This document shows positions 23,966-32,677 of a stretch of 64,000 bases of DNA, piece after piece. Where the stretch lies: positions 62,001 to 126,000 of the forward strand of contig NZ_PHSU01000005.1 in the NCBI RefSeq assembly GCF_002814235.1, read 5' to 3'. The position numbers and the translations under genes are program-made. Every line of letters starts with the position of its first letter. Position 1 is the stretch's first letter. The notes under the pieces are model-generated. The model was not told the DNA's origin and did no database searches. It saw only the letters and a program-made list of their open reading frames with translations. The stretch comes from Pseudomonas sp. QS1027. Its GTDB lineage: Bacteria; Pseudomonadota; Gammaproteobacteria; Pseudomonadales; Pseudomonadaceae.

Positions 23966-24215
23966 AGTCACGGGCATACCTGTGACCGGGTGTCAGAACC
24001 TGTAAACCTCACGAAGGCGCGGTAGCGCCGTAGCGATGGAGTCGGCGCATTTTTGCGTTCGGTTGCTTCGCTCATATGGTGGACCGCGCGGGGCAGGCTT
24101 CGGCCTGGCCGGCGTTCCTTCGTGAGCCGGATTCTGACCCCCGTGCGGTCCGCCACCCCAACCGCGTCAGATCGGCGGGTGTCGGTTCCTTAACCTCACG
24201 ATGGAGATAAGGAGA
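23966..24215 (+). ncRNA. Structured RNA-like element B, candidate cis-regulator
   Basis: Dense inverted repeats are seen here. GTCAC/GTGAC at 23,967-23,985 is followed by a CGGGT/ACCTG hairpin. A long-range stem pairs CTCACGAAGG (24,008-24,017) with CCTTCGTGAG (24,117-24,126), extended by GTCAGAACC with GGATTCTGAC (24,129-24,138). There is also a CAGGC-TTCG-GCCTG tetraloop hairpin (24,094-24,107). A further arm, GGTGGACCGCGCGGGG (24,078-24,093), is complementary to 24,139-24,157, which crosses the main stem. A second AACCTCACGA copy (24,192-24,201) lies just before the Shine-Dalgarno of the following ORF and could compete for the same partner. No Rfam family can be named from memory. Confidence 0.5.
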
Positions 24216-24302
24216 ATGGCCTCCCCCCCTTTCGCGCCCGGGCACCACCCACTTTACTTGGCGTTCATGCGACCCGACCACGGAGACTGCCTCCATGATT
24301 GA
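24216..24302 (+). CDS. Small upstream ORF (28 codons) coupled to the next gene
   Basis: ATG with a strong AAGGAG Shine-Dalgarno opens a 28-residue frame (MASPPFAPGHHPLYLAFMRP...) that ends in a TGA overlapping the start of the 24,295 ORF by eight bases. The position directly after structured element B and the overlap suggest a translated leader that couples the element to the downstream gene. There is no known family. Confidence 0.5.
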   Translation: MASPPFAPGHHPLYLAFMRPDHGDCLHD

Positions 24303-24819
24303 TCGCTCACTGCTCTCGCGCCTACCCACACCCGCACTGATCAAATTCGCCTTCCTGGACACTGGCGAAGCAGTTGATCATTTACGCCGTGCTGCCCACT
24401 TGTGTCTGGACGGTGCCCGAACCCTGGCCTTTCAAGATGAACAACAAAAGGAGCTAGGCAACAAACTGATCATGGATGCCATCGCCTTTTATGACATGGC
24501 GCTCCTCCGGCAACGTCACCCCCCCTCACTCGCGTCAATCGCCACCACCCGCTTCAACGCCTGCACCGATCCGCTGCCTGGAAGCCCCACACCCTGGGAA
24601 AAGCAGTTCGCCCAGGAAATCGCCAGCGGCGCACGTTGCGCCGGGCGTTGGGTAGAACGGCAAACCACCCAGCCTCTGTGGTGGGAACTGATCAAAGCTC
24701 GTCGTGACTATCCGGAAGGTGATCGGCGCGAGGCCTTCGAAGCTGGTTTTCTACGCCATCTACAGCAACGACTGATCGCGGTGCAATACCGGAGCTCACG
24801 CAGTCCATCGCCCCGCTGA
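24295..24819 (+). CDS. Hypothetical protein
   Basis: A 174-residue soluble, mostly helical protein (MIDRSLLSRLPTPALIKFAFLD...). No signal peptide or membrane segment is visible and no family is recognised. A weak GGAGA precedes the ATG; the overlap with the 28-codon ORF suggests translational coupling. Codon use is close to that of core genes. It lies between structured element B and the MazG/DUF2075 pair. Confidence 0.55.
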   Translation: MIDRSLLSRLPTPALIKFAFLDTGEAVDHLRRAAHLCLDGARTLAFQDEQQKELGNKLIMDAIAFYDMALLRQRHPPSLASIATTRFNACTDPLPGSPTPWEKQFAQEIASGARCAGRWVERQTTQPLWWELIKARRDYPEGDRREAFEAGFLRHLQQRLIAVQYRSSRSPSPR

Positions 24820-24833
24820 ACATTTAGGCGGCA

Positions 24834-24853
24834 ACGTGTTCGCGTTGCCAGCC
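24834..24853. terminator. Hairpin after the 24.3-kb ORF
   Basis: GGCAACG-tgttcg-CGTTGCC is a 7-bp perfect stem 15 bp after the stop of the hypothetical gene. There is no T tract. The rest of the AT-rich gap up to 25,166 shows no gene and probably holds the promoter of the MazG/DUF2075 pair. Confidence 0.45.
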
Positions 24854-25166
24854 TCTTTGACTTACAAAAGCTCCCCCTAGAAAGTCGGATGGGTCTATCT
24901 GCCTACTACTAAATATTTGCTTTTGACCAAAAACCACCGATGAGAAAGCCACGATTGGTCGAAAGCGAATACTCCACAAAATAAATCCGTCCGGTTTTCG
25001 AACACGGCCATTGTCCTGATCGTTCAGGACATCAATTGGTCTCTCGACGGCTTGGCAGGCATACAGGGTGTGAGAGAAAAATATAAAAAACCTGTGCAAA
25101 CAGAGAAATCTCTTACAATCCAAGGCTGAATTTCCAAAAAAATTTTTGCCCCCAAGAGATAGCCCC

Positions 25167-25550
25167 GTGAGTGACTCAGACAGCTCATCAGCGCCACTGG
25201 TTGACGTAGTGAAGCTTGCCGCATCCCTTCAGCGTTTCGCAGATGATCGCGACTGGCAGCAGTTCCACTCCCCCAAAAATCTCATCTTGGCTCTCACTGG
25301 CGAGGTAGGAGAGCTGTGCGAGATTTTCCAATGGATGAGCGATGCCGATTCCCTATCCTCCGCAAAAAATCCCGAAATCGGTCAAGCCGTCAAAGACGAA
25401 TTAGCTGACGTACTGATGTACCTGGTTCGTCTGAGCAGCGTACTCGGCGTAGACCTCAACGAAGCGGTGACACGGAAACTCGCCTCGAACGGCCAGAAAT
25501 ATCCCGTGGATAAAGCCAGAAGTAGCAGCAAGAAATACGACCAACTCTGA
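25167..25550 (+). CDS. MazG-like nucleotide pyrophosphohydrolase
   Basis: All-alpha NTP pyrophosphatase resembling dCTP/dUTP pyrophosphatases, about 127 residues. The Mg-binding helices are present: GEVGELCEIFQWM (ExxE) and DELADVLMYLVRL (ExxD). The chosen start is a GTG preceded by AAGAGAT; a TTG 21 bp upstream is the alternative. It lies 24 bp before a DUF2075 nuclease-helicase gene and surely shares its transcript. GC content is lower than in the flanking core genes, suggesting acquisition. In such a pair, a nucleotide-depleting or nucleotide-cleaning defence role is plausible (inference). Confidence 0.8.
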   Translation: MSDSDSSSAPLVDVVKLAASLQRFADDRDWQQFHSPKNLILALTGEVGELCEIFQWMSDADSLSSAKNPEIGQAVKDELADVLMYLVRLSSVLGVDLNEAVTRKLASNGQKYPVDKARSSSKKYDQL

Positions 25551-25574
25551 TCAACCCGAATCTAAGGACGAGCC

Positions 25575-27434
25575 GTGATCGTTTACGCTGCGACCAAACA
25601 GCAATTTCTTAAAGACAACGATAACGATGACATTGAGGAGGTAATCCTCAGGCATTACAAGGAAGCTACCGGCAAGAGCGTGGGGACCTCGGAAATCAGG
25701 TCGTGGCAAGGATCCCTAACGTACATGGCCAAGGTCCTGAGAGATGAGGGACTGCCGAGCGACGCAGGCCTGGCCATCGAATTGCACATTCCGCAGTCGT
25801 CGAAGCGAATCGATTTTCTACTCACCGGTCGCGACGAAAACCAGGCAAAAAAGGCCGTATTGATCGAATTGAAGCAATGGAGCAAAGCCAACGCCACGAC
25901 CAAGGATGCCATCGTCAAAACGGCCTTGGGTGGCGGCCTCGTTGAGACCATTCACCCGTCCTATCAGGTATGGTCATACGCAGCGCTGCTGGAAGGCTTC
26001 AACGAGGCCGTGTATGACAAAAGCATCGAAATCCGTCCATGTGCCTACCTCCATAACTACGTCAGCGACGGCATCATAGACTCAGCTCACTACGAATCTC
26101 ACATCAGCAAAGCTCCACTGTTTCTGAAAGGCCCGGAAGAGCTCACCAAACTAAGAAGCTTCCTGAAAAAACATATTACTCACGGTGACAACAAGGAGGT
26201 TCTTTACGAGCTGTCCAATGGAAAAATTCGCCCGTCCAAAGCCCTAGCCGAAGCCCTCGGTGGACTGATGAAAGGCAAGCCAGAGTTCGTATTGATTGAC
26301 GATCAGAAAACAATTTTTGAGTCGGCGCTTGCGGCAGCAAGCGAGGCCTCGGGCCAAGCGCCAAAGGTGCTGATCATTGAAGGGGGGCCGGGTACCGGGA
26401 AAACTGTTCTGGCTATCAATTTGCTGGTGAGGCTCACAGAATTGAGGCTGTTAAGCAAATATGTCTCGAAGAATGCCGCCCCACGCAAGGTCTACGAAAG
26501 CAAACTGGTTGGCACCATCAAACGCAGCCATTTCTCGAATTTCTTTTCAGGCTCTGGGGCGTTCATCGACACTGAGCCCAACACATTCGATGCGCTTATC
26601 GTGGACGAAGCTCACCGGCTGAATGAGAAAAGCGGGCTTTATGGAAATCTTGGCGAAAACCAGATCAAGGAGCTGATCGACTCAGCCAAATGCTCAATTT
26701 TCTTCATTGATGAAGACCAGCGCGTCACCTTGAGTGATATAGGCAGCAAACAAGCCATACGTGCCTTTGCCAAGGCCAAGGATGCAGTAGTTGAGGAATA
26801 CGCACTGTCTTCGCAGTTTCGCTGCAGTGGCTCTGACGGCTATCTGGCGTGGTTGGATGACATGCTGGGCATTCGCCCAACGGCAAATCCGACGCTCGAC
26901 GCCACAGAATACGAGTTTAAGGTGTTCAACTCACCTCAGGCGATGCATGAAGCCATCGACGAGAAAAACCACGCAAACAAGGCTCGCGTAGTCGCGGGCT
27001 ACTGCTGGCCTTGGTTGAGCAAGAAAGCCCCCAATGCCGCCGATATCGTTATCGGTGACTACAATCGCCAATGGAACCTGGATCAGGATGGCAGCCTATG
27101 GATCATCGCTGAGAATTCCATCGAACAGGTTGGCTGCATTCATACCTGCCAAGGTCTGGAAGTCGACTACATCGGAGTTATCATCGGGCCAGATCTAGTC
27201 GTACGTGATGGCCAAGTTGTGACATCACCGGATGAGCGCGACAAACACGATAAATCGATTCGCGGCTGGAAAAAAATGATGAAGGAACAACCTGCTCTGG
27301 CAAAAAAAGAAACAGACCTGATCATCAAGAATACGTACCGAACGCTGATGACTCGCGGGATGAAGGGGTGCTACCTGTACTGCACCGACAAAGAGACCGC
27401 GCAGTACTTCGAGAGCCGGCTTAGCCAACCTTGA
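25575..27434 (+). CDS. PD-(D/E)XK nuclease fused to DUF2075 helicase-like ATPase
   Basis: A 619-residue protein starting at GTG after TAAGGACG. The N-terminal part has a restriction-type nuclease signature: Asp in KRIDFLL near residue 79 and E-x-K in VLIELKQW near 97-99. A DUF2075 (Schlafen-helicase-like) ATPase follows, with Walker A GGPGTGKT near 269-276, Walker B LIVDEAHRL near 340, an SSQFRCSGSDGYLAW motif and a C-terminal CTxQGLEVDYIGVIIG-type helicase motif. It forms a two-gene operon with the MazG-like gene. The architecture suggests phage defence, but this is inference. Its base composition is poorer in GC than its neighbours. Confidence 0.82.
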   Translation: MIVYAATKQQFLKDNDNDDIEEVILRHYKEATGKSVGTSEIRSWQGSLTYMAKVLRDEGLPSDAGLAIELHIPQSSKRIDFLLTGRDENQAKKAVLIELKQWSKANATTKDAIVKTALGGGLVETIHPSYQVWSYAALLEGFNEAVYDKSIEIRPCAYLHNYVSDGIIDSAHYESHISKAPLFLKGPEELTKLRSFLKKHITHGDNKEVLYELSNGKIRPSKALAEALGGLMKGKPEFVLIDDQKTIFESALAAASEASGQAPKVLIIEGGPGTGKTVLAINLLVRLTELRLLSKYVSKNAAPRKVYESKLVGTIKRSHFSNFFSGSGAFIDTEPNTFDALIVDEAHRLNEKSGLYGNLGENQIKELIDSAKCSIFFIDEDQRVTLSDIGSKQAIRAFAKAKDAVVEEYALSSQFRCSGSDGYLAWLDDMLGIRPTANPTLDATEYEFKVFNSPQAMHEAIDEKNHANKARVVAGYCWPWLSKKAPNAADIVIGDYNRQWNLDQDGSLWIIAENSIEQVGCIHTCQGLEVDYIGVIIGPDLVVRDGQVVTSPDERDKHDKSIRGWKKMMKEQPALAKKETDLIIKNTYRTLMTRGMKGCYLYCTDKETAQYFESRLSQP

Positions 27435-27660
27435 CTACCTGCTGTACGGCGATCAACGGGTCTTCCGCGCGCTCGTACCGTTCAACCGCTGGGCCCGGAA
27501 CACCACCGCCAACCGTCCGAAAGCCTTTCACGACGGCCACCTGCTCGACGGCAAGCCCCTGGCCGACGAAGGCAGCCCTGCCATGGCCGCCACCGGCGGC
27601 GATACGGCAGTCATTCCCAACGCCGCGAGCAATTGCACGCGTGGCAACGGCGTGTGATCG
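27435..27660. other. Junction region with a coding-like remnant
   Basis: Immediately after the DUF2075 stop, GC rises and a plus-strand frame with no start codon reads LLYGDQRVFRALVPFNRWAR... to about 27,658. It overlaps the end of the minus-strand toxin-like fragment. It looks like the tail of an older gene interrupted at this boundary; the family is not recognised. Confidence 0.4.
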
Positions 27661-28811
27661 ACCAGCAGGGCCCTCAATACACTGGCATCGGCTTCAAGCG
27701 GCATGTCCAGTGTCCTGCGCACCGACTTGGGCAGGGCCGCCCGCAAGGCCGTGACCATATCCACTGCCTCACCCAATGATTGGCCCAGGCCGTTGTAGAC
27801 CCGATAGCGCCCATCCGCCCGTACCAGCACCCGCTGCAACTCGGCCTGCTCAAGCCCGATGCTGTCCAGCAAGGCCCCCGCGGGGCTGTCCTGGCGCACC
27901 TCGATGCGCATGCAGCCGGGCCAGCAAGGCAAGGTTTCCAGGGTGTGCAGCACCAGCACATCGCTGTCCTCTCCAGCCGCCGACGCCAGGTAAAGCCCCT
28001 CGTACGCGCGGTTCAAGCGCAACTGCTGGCGATACCACAGCGCATCCCGGAGCATCCGCGGGGGTGCCACCTGCGCCGTGGACAACTGACGAAGCTCGTC
28101 CTCGTCAGCCCGGGCGATCAGCTCTCGTACCATGGAGGTCGGCAGATCGGCAAAGAACCTTCTGACCTGCCGCACCCGGGGATCGCCCGACTGCTGCCGA
28201 AACTGATAACAGATGTCGAACACTTCGTTCCTGCGCCGGGCAAGGGCTTCGCCGGCTTTGCGCCTCAACGCCAACAGGCGGTCTGCGGCCGAGGCGTAGT
28301 CGCCCCCCAGCCACTCCCTGATCTGCTCGTCGTCCAGATGATTCAGCACACTGATCCACAGATCGCCGGCCATCAATTGAGCCTCGCTCACCGAGATTCG
28401 CGGCAAGTCCTCGGCGCTGTCTTGCGGGTACTCGACCCGGTTGGCGGCTCCCGCTTCGAACAACTGCAATACCCGTGAAGTGGGCCAGATCAGTTGCAGT
28501 CCCACTTGTTGCAGATAGCGTTGTACATCGGCGTCTTTTGCCGGCGTCTCGTCTTCGGGATGCTCGATGAAGCGCCTGATCTCCCTGTCCAGCCGGAAGC
28601 GCTCCACGGTATCGAGCAAAAAGGCCGGGGGCTGCCGTGCCTGGGGATAGACCTGGTGCAACACGGGGTCGTCGATACCACTGGCCACGCAAATCGGTTC
28701 GATGTCGGCGTCATCAAATTCAATGAGCAGCGTGTCGATCAACCATTCGAAGTACGCCCCCGTCTCCTCGGGAGGCTCAAGGGAAACTTCACTGTCAGTG
28801 GATGTAGGCAT
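27528..28811 (-). pseudogene. Truncated fragment of a giant NEL/dermonecrotic-toxin-type protein
   Basis: A 427-residue open frame from an ATG (MPTSTDSEVSLEPPEETGAY). The stretch YEGLYLASAAGEDSDVLVLH...CWPGCMRIEVRQ...GALLDSIGLEQAELQRVLVRADGRYRVY is typical of the middle part of very large Pseudomonas proteins that carry a dermonecrotic toxin domain, leucine-rich repeats and a NEL ubiquitin-ligase end. Those flanking domains are missing, and the frame ends in an unrelated Ser/Pro-rich tail at the junction with the MazG/DUF2075 module. It is therefore called a remnant; a shortened but expressed protein is possible. Confidence 0.5.
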
Positions 28812-29102
28812 GTAGGTGTGTTCTCCGCGTTTGCTGGCCACCGCCCTTGGCGGCATTGCAGAACGATGGAGCAAACCGGCAACCGCGAGGGGCCACCCCA
28901 TTACCACACACCGCCGGATCTTCGGTCCGTTCTGGCAGTCGACGCCCGGGGCCACCGACGGTCCCCGGGCATCAGCAGCGGCCATGGCCAGGTTGACGAT
29001 GGTCACCCGCCGTGTCGCGGCGGATCAGCCCGCGAGGACGGCCAGCAGGTCCTCGTTCTGCGGAAAAGGTGACTGGAAAAGGCGGCGTCCATCTAAGTAT
29101 CC

Positions 29103-29390
29103 CTAATGCACCCACATCACCGCATAGCCCAAGGTCATCAGCCCCCAGGCCACGAGCGGATGAAACAGCACTTGCCACACTCGCGCACGCGGGTCGAAGC
29201 CCACGCCGTGCACATACCCTGCGGCCACGCCCCACATGACCAGCATCAGCAGGTTGTGGTTGTAGTGACCTTGGGCGTTGAGGATGGTGATGGGGTGGAT
29301 CAGTAGAATCAGGCTCAATGGAACGGCCAGCAGCAGGGACAAGACCCTGCTGCTGGCTCGTCGCAACCGCGGTGTGGCTTCAGCGGTCAC
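29103..29390 (-). CDS. ybgE: Cyd operon protein YbgE
   Basis: A 95-residue inner-membrane protein with three hydrophobic segments (VLSLLLAVPLSLILLI, LLMLVMWGVAAGYVHGVGF, LVAWGLMTLGYAVMW). The GFDPR motif after the second segment is typical of the YbgE family found at the end of cytochrome bd operons. The start is a GTG with AAGGAG seven bases upstream, and it overlaps the end of cydX by 11 nt. Confidence 0.85.
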   Translation of the reverse strand: MTAEATPRLRRASSRVLSLLLAVPLSLILLIHPITILNAQGHYNHNLLMLVMWGVAAGYVHGVGFDPRARVWQVLFHPLVAWGLMTLGYAVMWVH

Positions 29391-29496
29391 CCGCGGACTC
29401 CTTATCCAGCGTGTCGGTGGCTTCGAGCCACATGACGTTGATGATGCCGAAGCTACAGGCCAACAAGACGCCGAGGATCCAGGCAAAATACCACAT
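29380..29496 (-). CDS. cydX: Cytochrome bd oxidase small subunit CydX
   Basis: A 38-residue single-pass membrane peptide starting MWYFAWILGVLLACSFGIIN, the diagnostic CydX pattern (MWYFxWILG, then a VMWLE motif at the membrane end). It is required for activity and stability of bd-I oxidases. It lies 12 bp after cydB and overlaps ybgE. Confidence 0.93.
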   Translation of the reverse strand: MWYFAWILGVLLACSFGIINVMWLEATDTLDKESAGDR

Positions 29497-29508
29497 AGTG
29501 TGCGTTCC

Positions 29509-30651
29509 TCAGTAAAGGCCGTGGGGGTTGGCGTCGATGTGCTTGGTGGTCACTTTGCCCCACATTTTGGCGTAGCACCAAAGGGTGTAGCAGAGGATCA
29601 GCGGCACGAAAATCGTTGCGGCAACCAGCATAATGTTGAGTGTCATACGGCTGGAAACCGCATCCCATACGGTCAGGCTGGAGGCCGGGTCGATACTCGA
29701 CGGCATGACAAAGGGGAACAGGGAAAAACCAGCGGTGCAGAGGGTGCCAACGATGGCCAGGCTGCTGCCCAGGAACGCGCAGCGACTGTGACCGCCGCTG
29801 GCCGAAAGCAGGGCCAACAACGCCCCGACTATTCCCACTACCGGTGCAATGACGGTCAGCGGGTATTTCCCGTAGTTCGCCATCCAGCCCAGGTTGCTCG
29901 CGGCGACGGTCTTGCTCAACGGATTCAGGGCCATGCCGGGCTCAAAGGCGGAGGTGATGGTTTGCCCTTCGATGCTGCCCAGCAAGAGCCAGAGACCGGC
30001 ACCGATGAAGGCCAGCAGATAAACCGCCGCGAACAGCTGAGCAGCGCGGCGTGAACGCCGGGCAATATCTCCCTCCGTACGCATCATCAACCACGTGCCG
30101 CCGTGCAGGCAGAGCATGCTCAAGCTGACGACGCCGGCGAGCAGTCCGAATGGGCTGAGCAGTTGCCAGAAACTACCGTGGTAGCTGGAGCGCAGCGTGT
30201 CATCAAACTGGAAGGGCACGCCCAGGAGCAGGTTACCGAACGCCACGCCGAATACCAGCGAAGGCACCACACCGCCAACAAACAGGCCCCAGTCCCAGCT
30301 TTGCCGCCAGCGGGTGTTGCTCAGTTTGCTCCGATAATCGAAGCCTACCGGGCGAACAAACAAGGCAAACAGCACCAGCAGCAGGGCCCAGTAGAAGCCC
30401 GAAAACGCAGCGGCATAGACCAATGGCCAAGCGGCGAACAAGGCACCGCCGGCGGTAATCAGCCAAACCTGATTGCCATCCCAATGCGGCGCGATGGTGT
30501 TGATCACCACCCGTCGTTCGTTATCGTTGCGGCCGACGAAGGGCATCAGCGCGGCGGCGCCGAGGTCGAAACCATCGGTCAGGGCGAAGCCGATCAGCAA
30601 GACGCCAACCAGTACCCACCAGATCAGTTTGAGGCTTTCATAGTCGAACAT
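29509..30651 (-). CDS. cydB: Cytochrome bd ubiquinol oxidase subunit II
   Basis: A 380-residue, about nine-helix membrane subunit. It begins MFDYESLKLIWWVLVGVLLI, followed by GFALTDGFDLG, as in bd-I CydB (an ATG one codon upstream is also possible). The motif TIAPHWDGNQVWLITAGGALFAAWP is characteristic. With CydA and CydX it forms the high-affinity terminal oxidase used under low oxygen. Confidence 0.97.
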   Translation of the reverse strand: MFDYESLKLIWWVLVGVLLIGFALTDGFDLGAAALMPFVGRNDNERRVVINTIAPHWDGNQVWLITAGGALFAAWPLVYAAAFSGFYWALLLVLFALFVRPVGFDYRSKLSNTRWRQSWDWGLFVGGVVPSLVFGVAFGNLLLGVPFQFDDTLRSSYHGSFWQLLSPFGLLAGVVSLSMLCLHGGTWLMMRTEGDIARRSRRAAQLFAAVYLLAFIGAGLWLLLGSIEGQTITSAFEPGMALNPLSKTVAASNLGWMANYGKYPLTVIAPVVGIVGALLALLSASGGHSRCAFLGSSLAIVGTLCTAGFSLFPFVMPSSIDPASSLTVWDAVSSRMTLNIMLVAATIFVPLILCYTLWCYAKMWGKVTTKHIDANPHGLY

Positions 30652-30662
30652 CATTGTGCTCC

Positions 30663-32249
30663 TCAGACCAGGGCCGGCTGTGTGGCGTGAGCGAGCGATG
30701 CCTCGCGTTCCAGGTGATAACGACCGGTGTGCAGGCTGCTCGGACCCAGTCGGGCGAACTTGATCATCAGGTACATCTCGATCACCAACAGCACGCTGTA
30801 AAACGCGACCAGCGCCAGCAGAGAACCCCAGACATCACCGGTCGAAACGCTTGAAGCGGACAGATGGGTCGGGAGTATTTCGCCGACAGACCAGGGCTGA
30901 CGACCATGCTCCGCGACAAACCAGCCGGTTTGCGTGGCGACCCACGGCAGCGGCAGGCTGAACAGCGCCCACTTGAGCAACCAGGGTTTGCTCATTTCGT
31001 TCTTGCGGGTAGACGCCCAGAACGCACAGACGAACAAGGCCAGCATCAGGAAGCCGCTGAGTACCATCAGGCGAAAGGTCCAGAAAATCGAAGATACGCC
31101 GGGGATGGAGTCCAGCGCAGCCTGTTTGACTTGTTGGTCGCTGGCATCGACCACTTTGTCCGTGTATTTCTTGAGCAGTAAACCGTAGCCCAGATCTTTT
31201 TTCACGGCGTTGAAGGCAGAGACTGTCTGTTCGCTTTTATCCCCTGCGCGCAGTTGCCGAAGCAGGTCATAAGCAACCATGCCATTGCGGATCCGTACCT
31301 GATGCTGGGCAACCAGGTCCTTGATGCCTGTCACCTGTGTGTCTAGCGATCGCGTGGCAATAATCCCCATGACATAAGGAATCTTCACCGCGTAATCGGT
31401 ACGTTGTTCGGCCTGATTCGGCAGCCCGAACAGCGTAAAGGCTGCAGGTGCGGCCTCGGTATCCCACTCGGCCTCGATCGCCGCGAGCTTGGTTTTTTGA
31501 ACATCGCCGATTTCATACCCAGACTCGTCGCCCAGAATGATGACCGAAAGAATCGATGCCATGCCGAAGGCCGACGCGATGGCAAAGGAGCGCCGCGCGA
31601 ACCCGATATCGCGGCCCTTGAGCAGGTACCAGCTAGAAATGGCCAGGACAAAAATCGCGCCGGTCACGTAACCGGACGCAACGGTGTGGACGAACTTGAC
31701 CTGTGCCACGGGGTTGAACAGCAAGGCGCTGAAACTGGTCAGCTCCATCCGCATAGTGGTGAAGTTGAACTCTGCCCCGATTGGATTTTGCATCCAGCCG
31801 TTGGCGATCAAGATCCACAATGCCGACATGTTCGAGCCGATCGCGACCAGCCAGGTAACCCCCAGATGCTGGACTTTGCTCAGGCGATCCCAGCCAAAAA
31901 AGAACAGGCCGATAAAGGTCGATTCCAGGAAGAACGCCATCAAGCCTTCAATCGCCAACGGGGCACCGAAAATGTCGCCGACGTAATGGCTGTAGTACGC
32001 CCAATTGGTGCCGAACTGAAACTCCATGGTCAGGCCGGTGGTGACACCCAAGGCGAAGTTGATGCCGAACAGCTTGCCCCAGAACCGGGTCATGTCCTTG
32101 TAGACCTGCTTGCCGGTCATCACATAGACAGACTCCATGATGGCCAGGAGGAAGGTCAAACCCAAGGTCAGAGGGACGAACAGAAAGTGATACAGCGCCG
32201 TCATAGCGAATTGCAGTCGAGATAAGTCGACGACTGATTCCGAGATCAT
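30663..32249 (-). CDS. cydA: Cytochrome bd ubiquinol oxidase subunit I
   Basis: A 528-residue catalytic subunit carrying hemes b558, b595 and d. His21 in [11 protein letters not shown] corresponds to the heme-ligand His19 of E. coli. The [16 protein letters not shown] and [12 protein letters not shown] motifs are conserved, and the long periplasmic Q-loop variant (residues about 250-390) is present, so this is a true CydAB enzyme rather than the short cyanide-insensitive CioAB. Its ATG overlaps the cydP stop by 4 nt. Confidence 0.97.
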   Translation of the reverse strand: MISESVVDLSRLQFAMTALYHFLFVPLTLGLTFLLAIMESVYVMTGKQVYKDMTRFWGKLFGINFALGVTTGLTMEFQFGTNWAYYSHYVGDIFGAPLAIEGLMAFFLESTFIGLFFFGWDRLSKVQHLGVTWLVAIGSNMSALWILIANGWMQNPIGAEFNFTTMRMELTSFSALLFNPVAQVKFVHTVASGYVTGAIFVLAISSWYLLKGRDIGFARRSFAIASAFGMASILSVIILGDESGYEIGDVQKTKLAAIEAEWDTEAAPAAFTLFGLPNQAEQRTDYAVKIPYVMGIIATRSLDTQVTGIKDLVAQHQVRIRNGMVAYDLLRQLRAGDKSEQTVSAFNAVKKDLGYGLLLKKYTDKVVDASDQQVKQAALDSIPGVSSIFWTFRLMVLSGFLMLALFVCAFWASTRKNEMSKPWLLKWALFSLPLPWVATQTGWFVAEHGRQPWSVGEILPTHLSASSVSTGDVWGSLLALVAFYSVLLVIEMYLMIKFARLGPSSLHTGRYHLEREASLAHATQPALV

Positions 32250-32407
32250 TGGGGGGGCTTCTCCGGAGGTGTAGGAGGGGGGCCAAGCACGTGCTGGCCT
32301 ACTGTGACGCCGTCATCCATGACCTCGACCGGAGCGCTGAACCAGATGCTTCGGATCCCCAACAACAAGATGAGCTTGATAAGCAATATCAGGCCAATTT
32401 CCTTCAT
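32246..32407 (-). CDS. cydP: Putative cytochrome oxidase small subunit CydP
   Basis: A 53-residue single-pass protein ([20 protein letters not shown] then IWFSAPV and a proline-rich tail), matching the CydP-type small protein encoded ahead of cydA in some proteobacteria. The ATG is chosen because the longer frame upstream adds unrelated residues. It overlaps cydA by ATGA, so the operon is cydP-cydA-cydB-cydX-ybgE. Confidence 0.8.
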   Translation of the reverse strand: MKEIGLILLIKLILLLGIRSIWFSAPVEVMDDGVTVGQHVLGPPPTPPEKPPQ

Positions 32408-32496
32408 TAATGGTTTTTTTAGAAATTCGAAGGGGCCTGGCATGATGGGCACTCGCAGGGATGGCGGAATTGTCCCGACGGCGAAGACGGCTGACG

Positions 32497-32510
32497 TTGA
32501 CTCAGATCAA
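32497..32510. promoter_or_regulatory. Anr/Fnr box upstream of the cyd operon
   Basis: TTGAC-TCAG-ATCAA differs by one base from the TTGAT-N4-ATCAA consensus of Anr/Fnr. It lies about 90 bp upstream of cydP, the expected place for oxygen-responsive control of a bd oxidase. Confidence 0.7.
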
Positions 32511-32677
32511 TATTCTCGGCTGCGATGGGAGCGACGAAACGTCACACTCGAACAGCGGCAGTGCTCACTCATGCCAGGCGCGAGGACTTCTGCATCAGTG
32601 GAAGGCAATGATCTGCCATGGCGCTATCCGAGGGTTTCCCGCAAAATACGCCCTCCCGGATTTTGAGTGACCTCATC

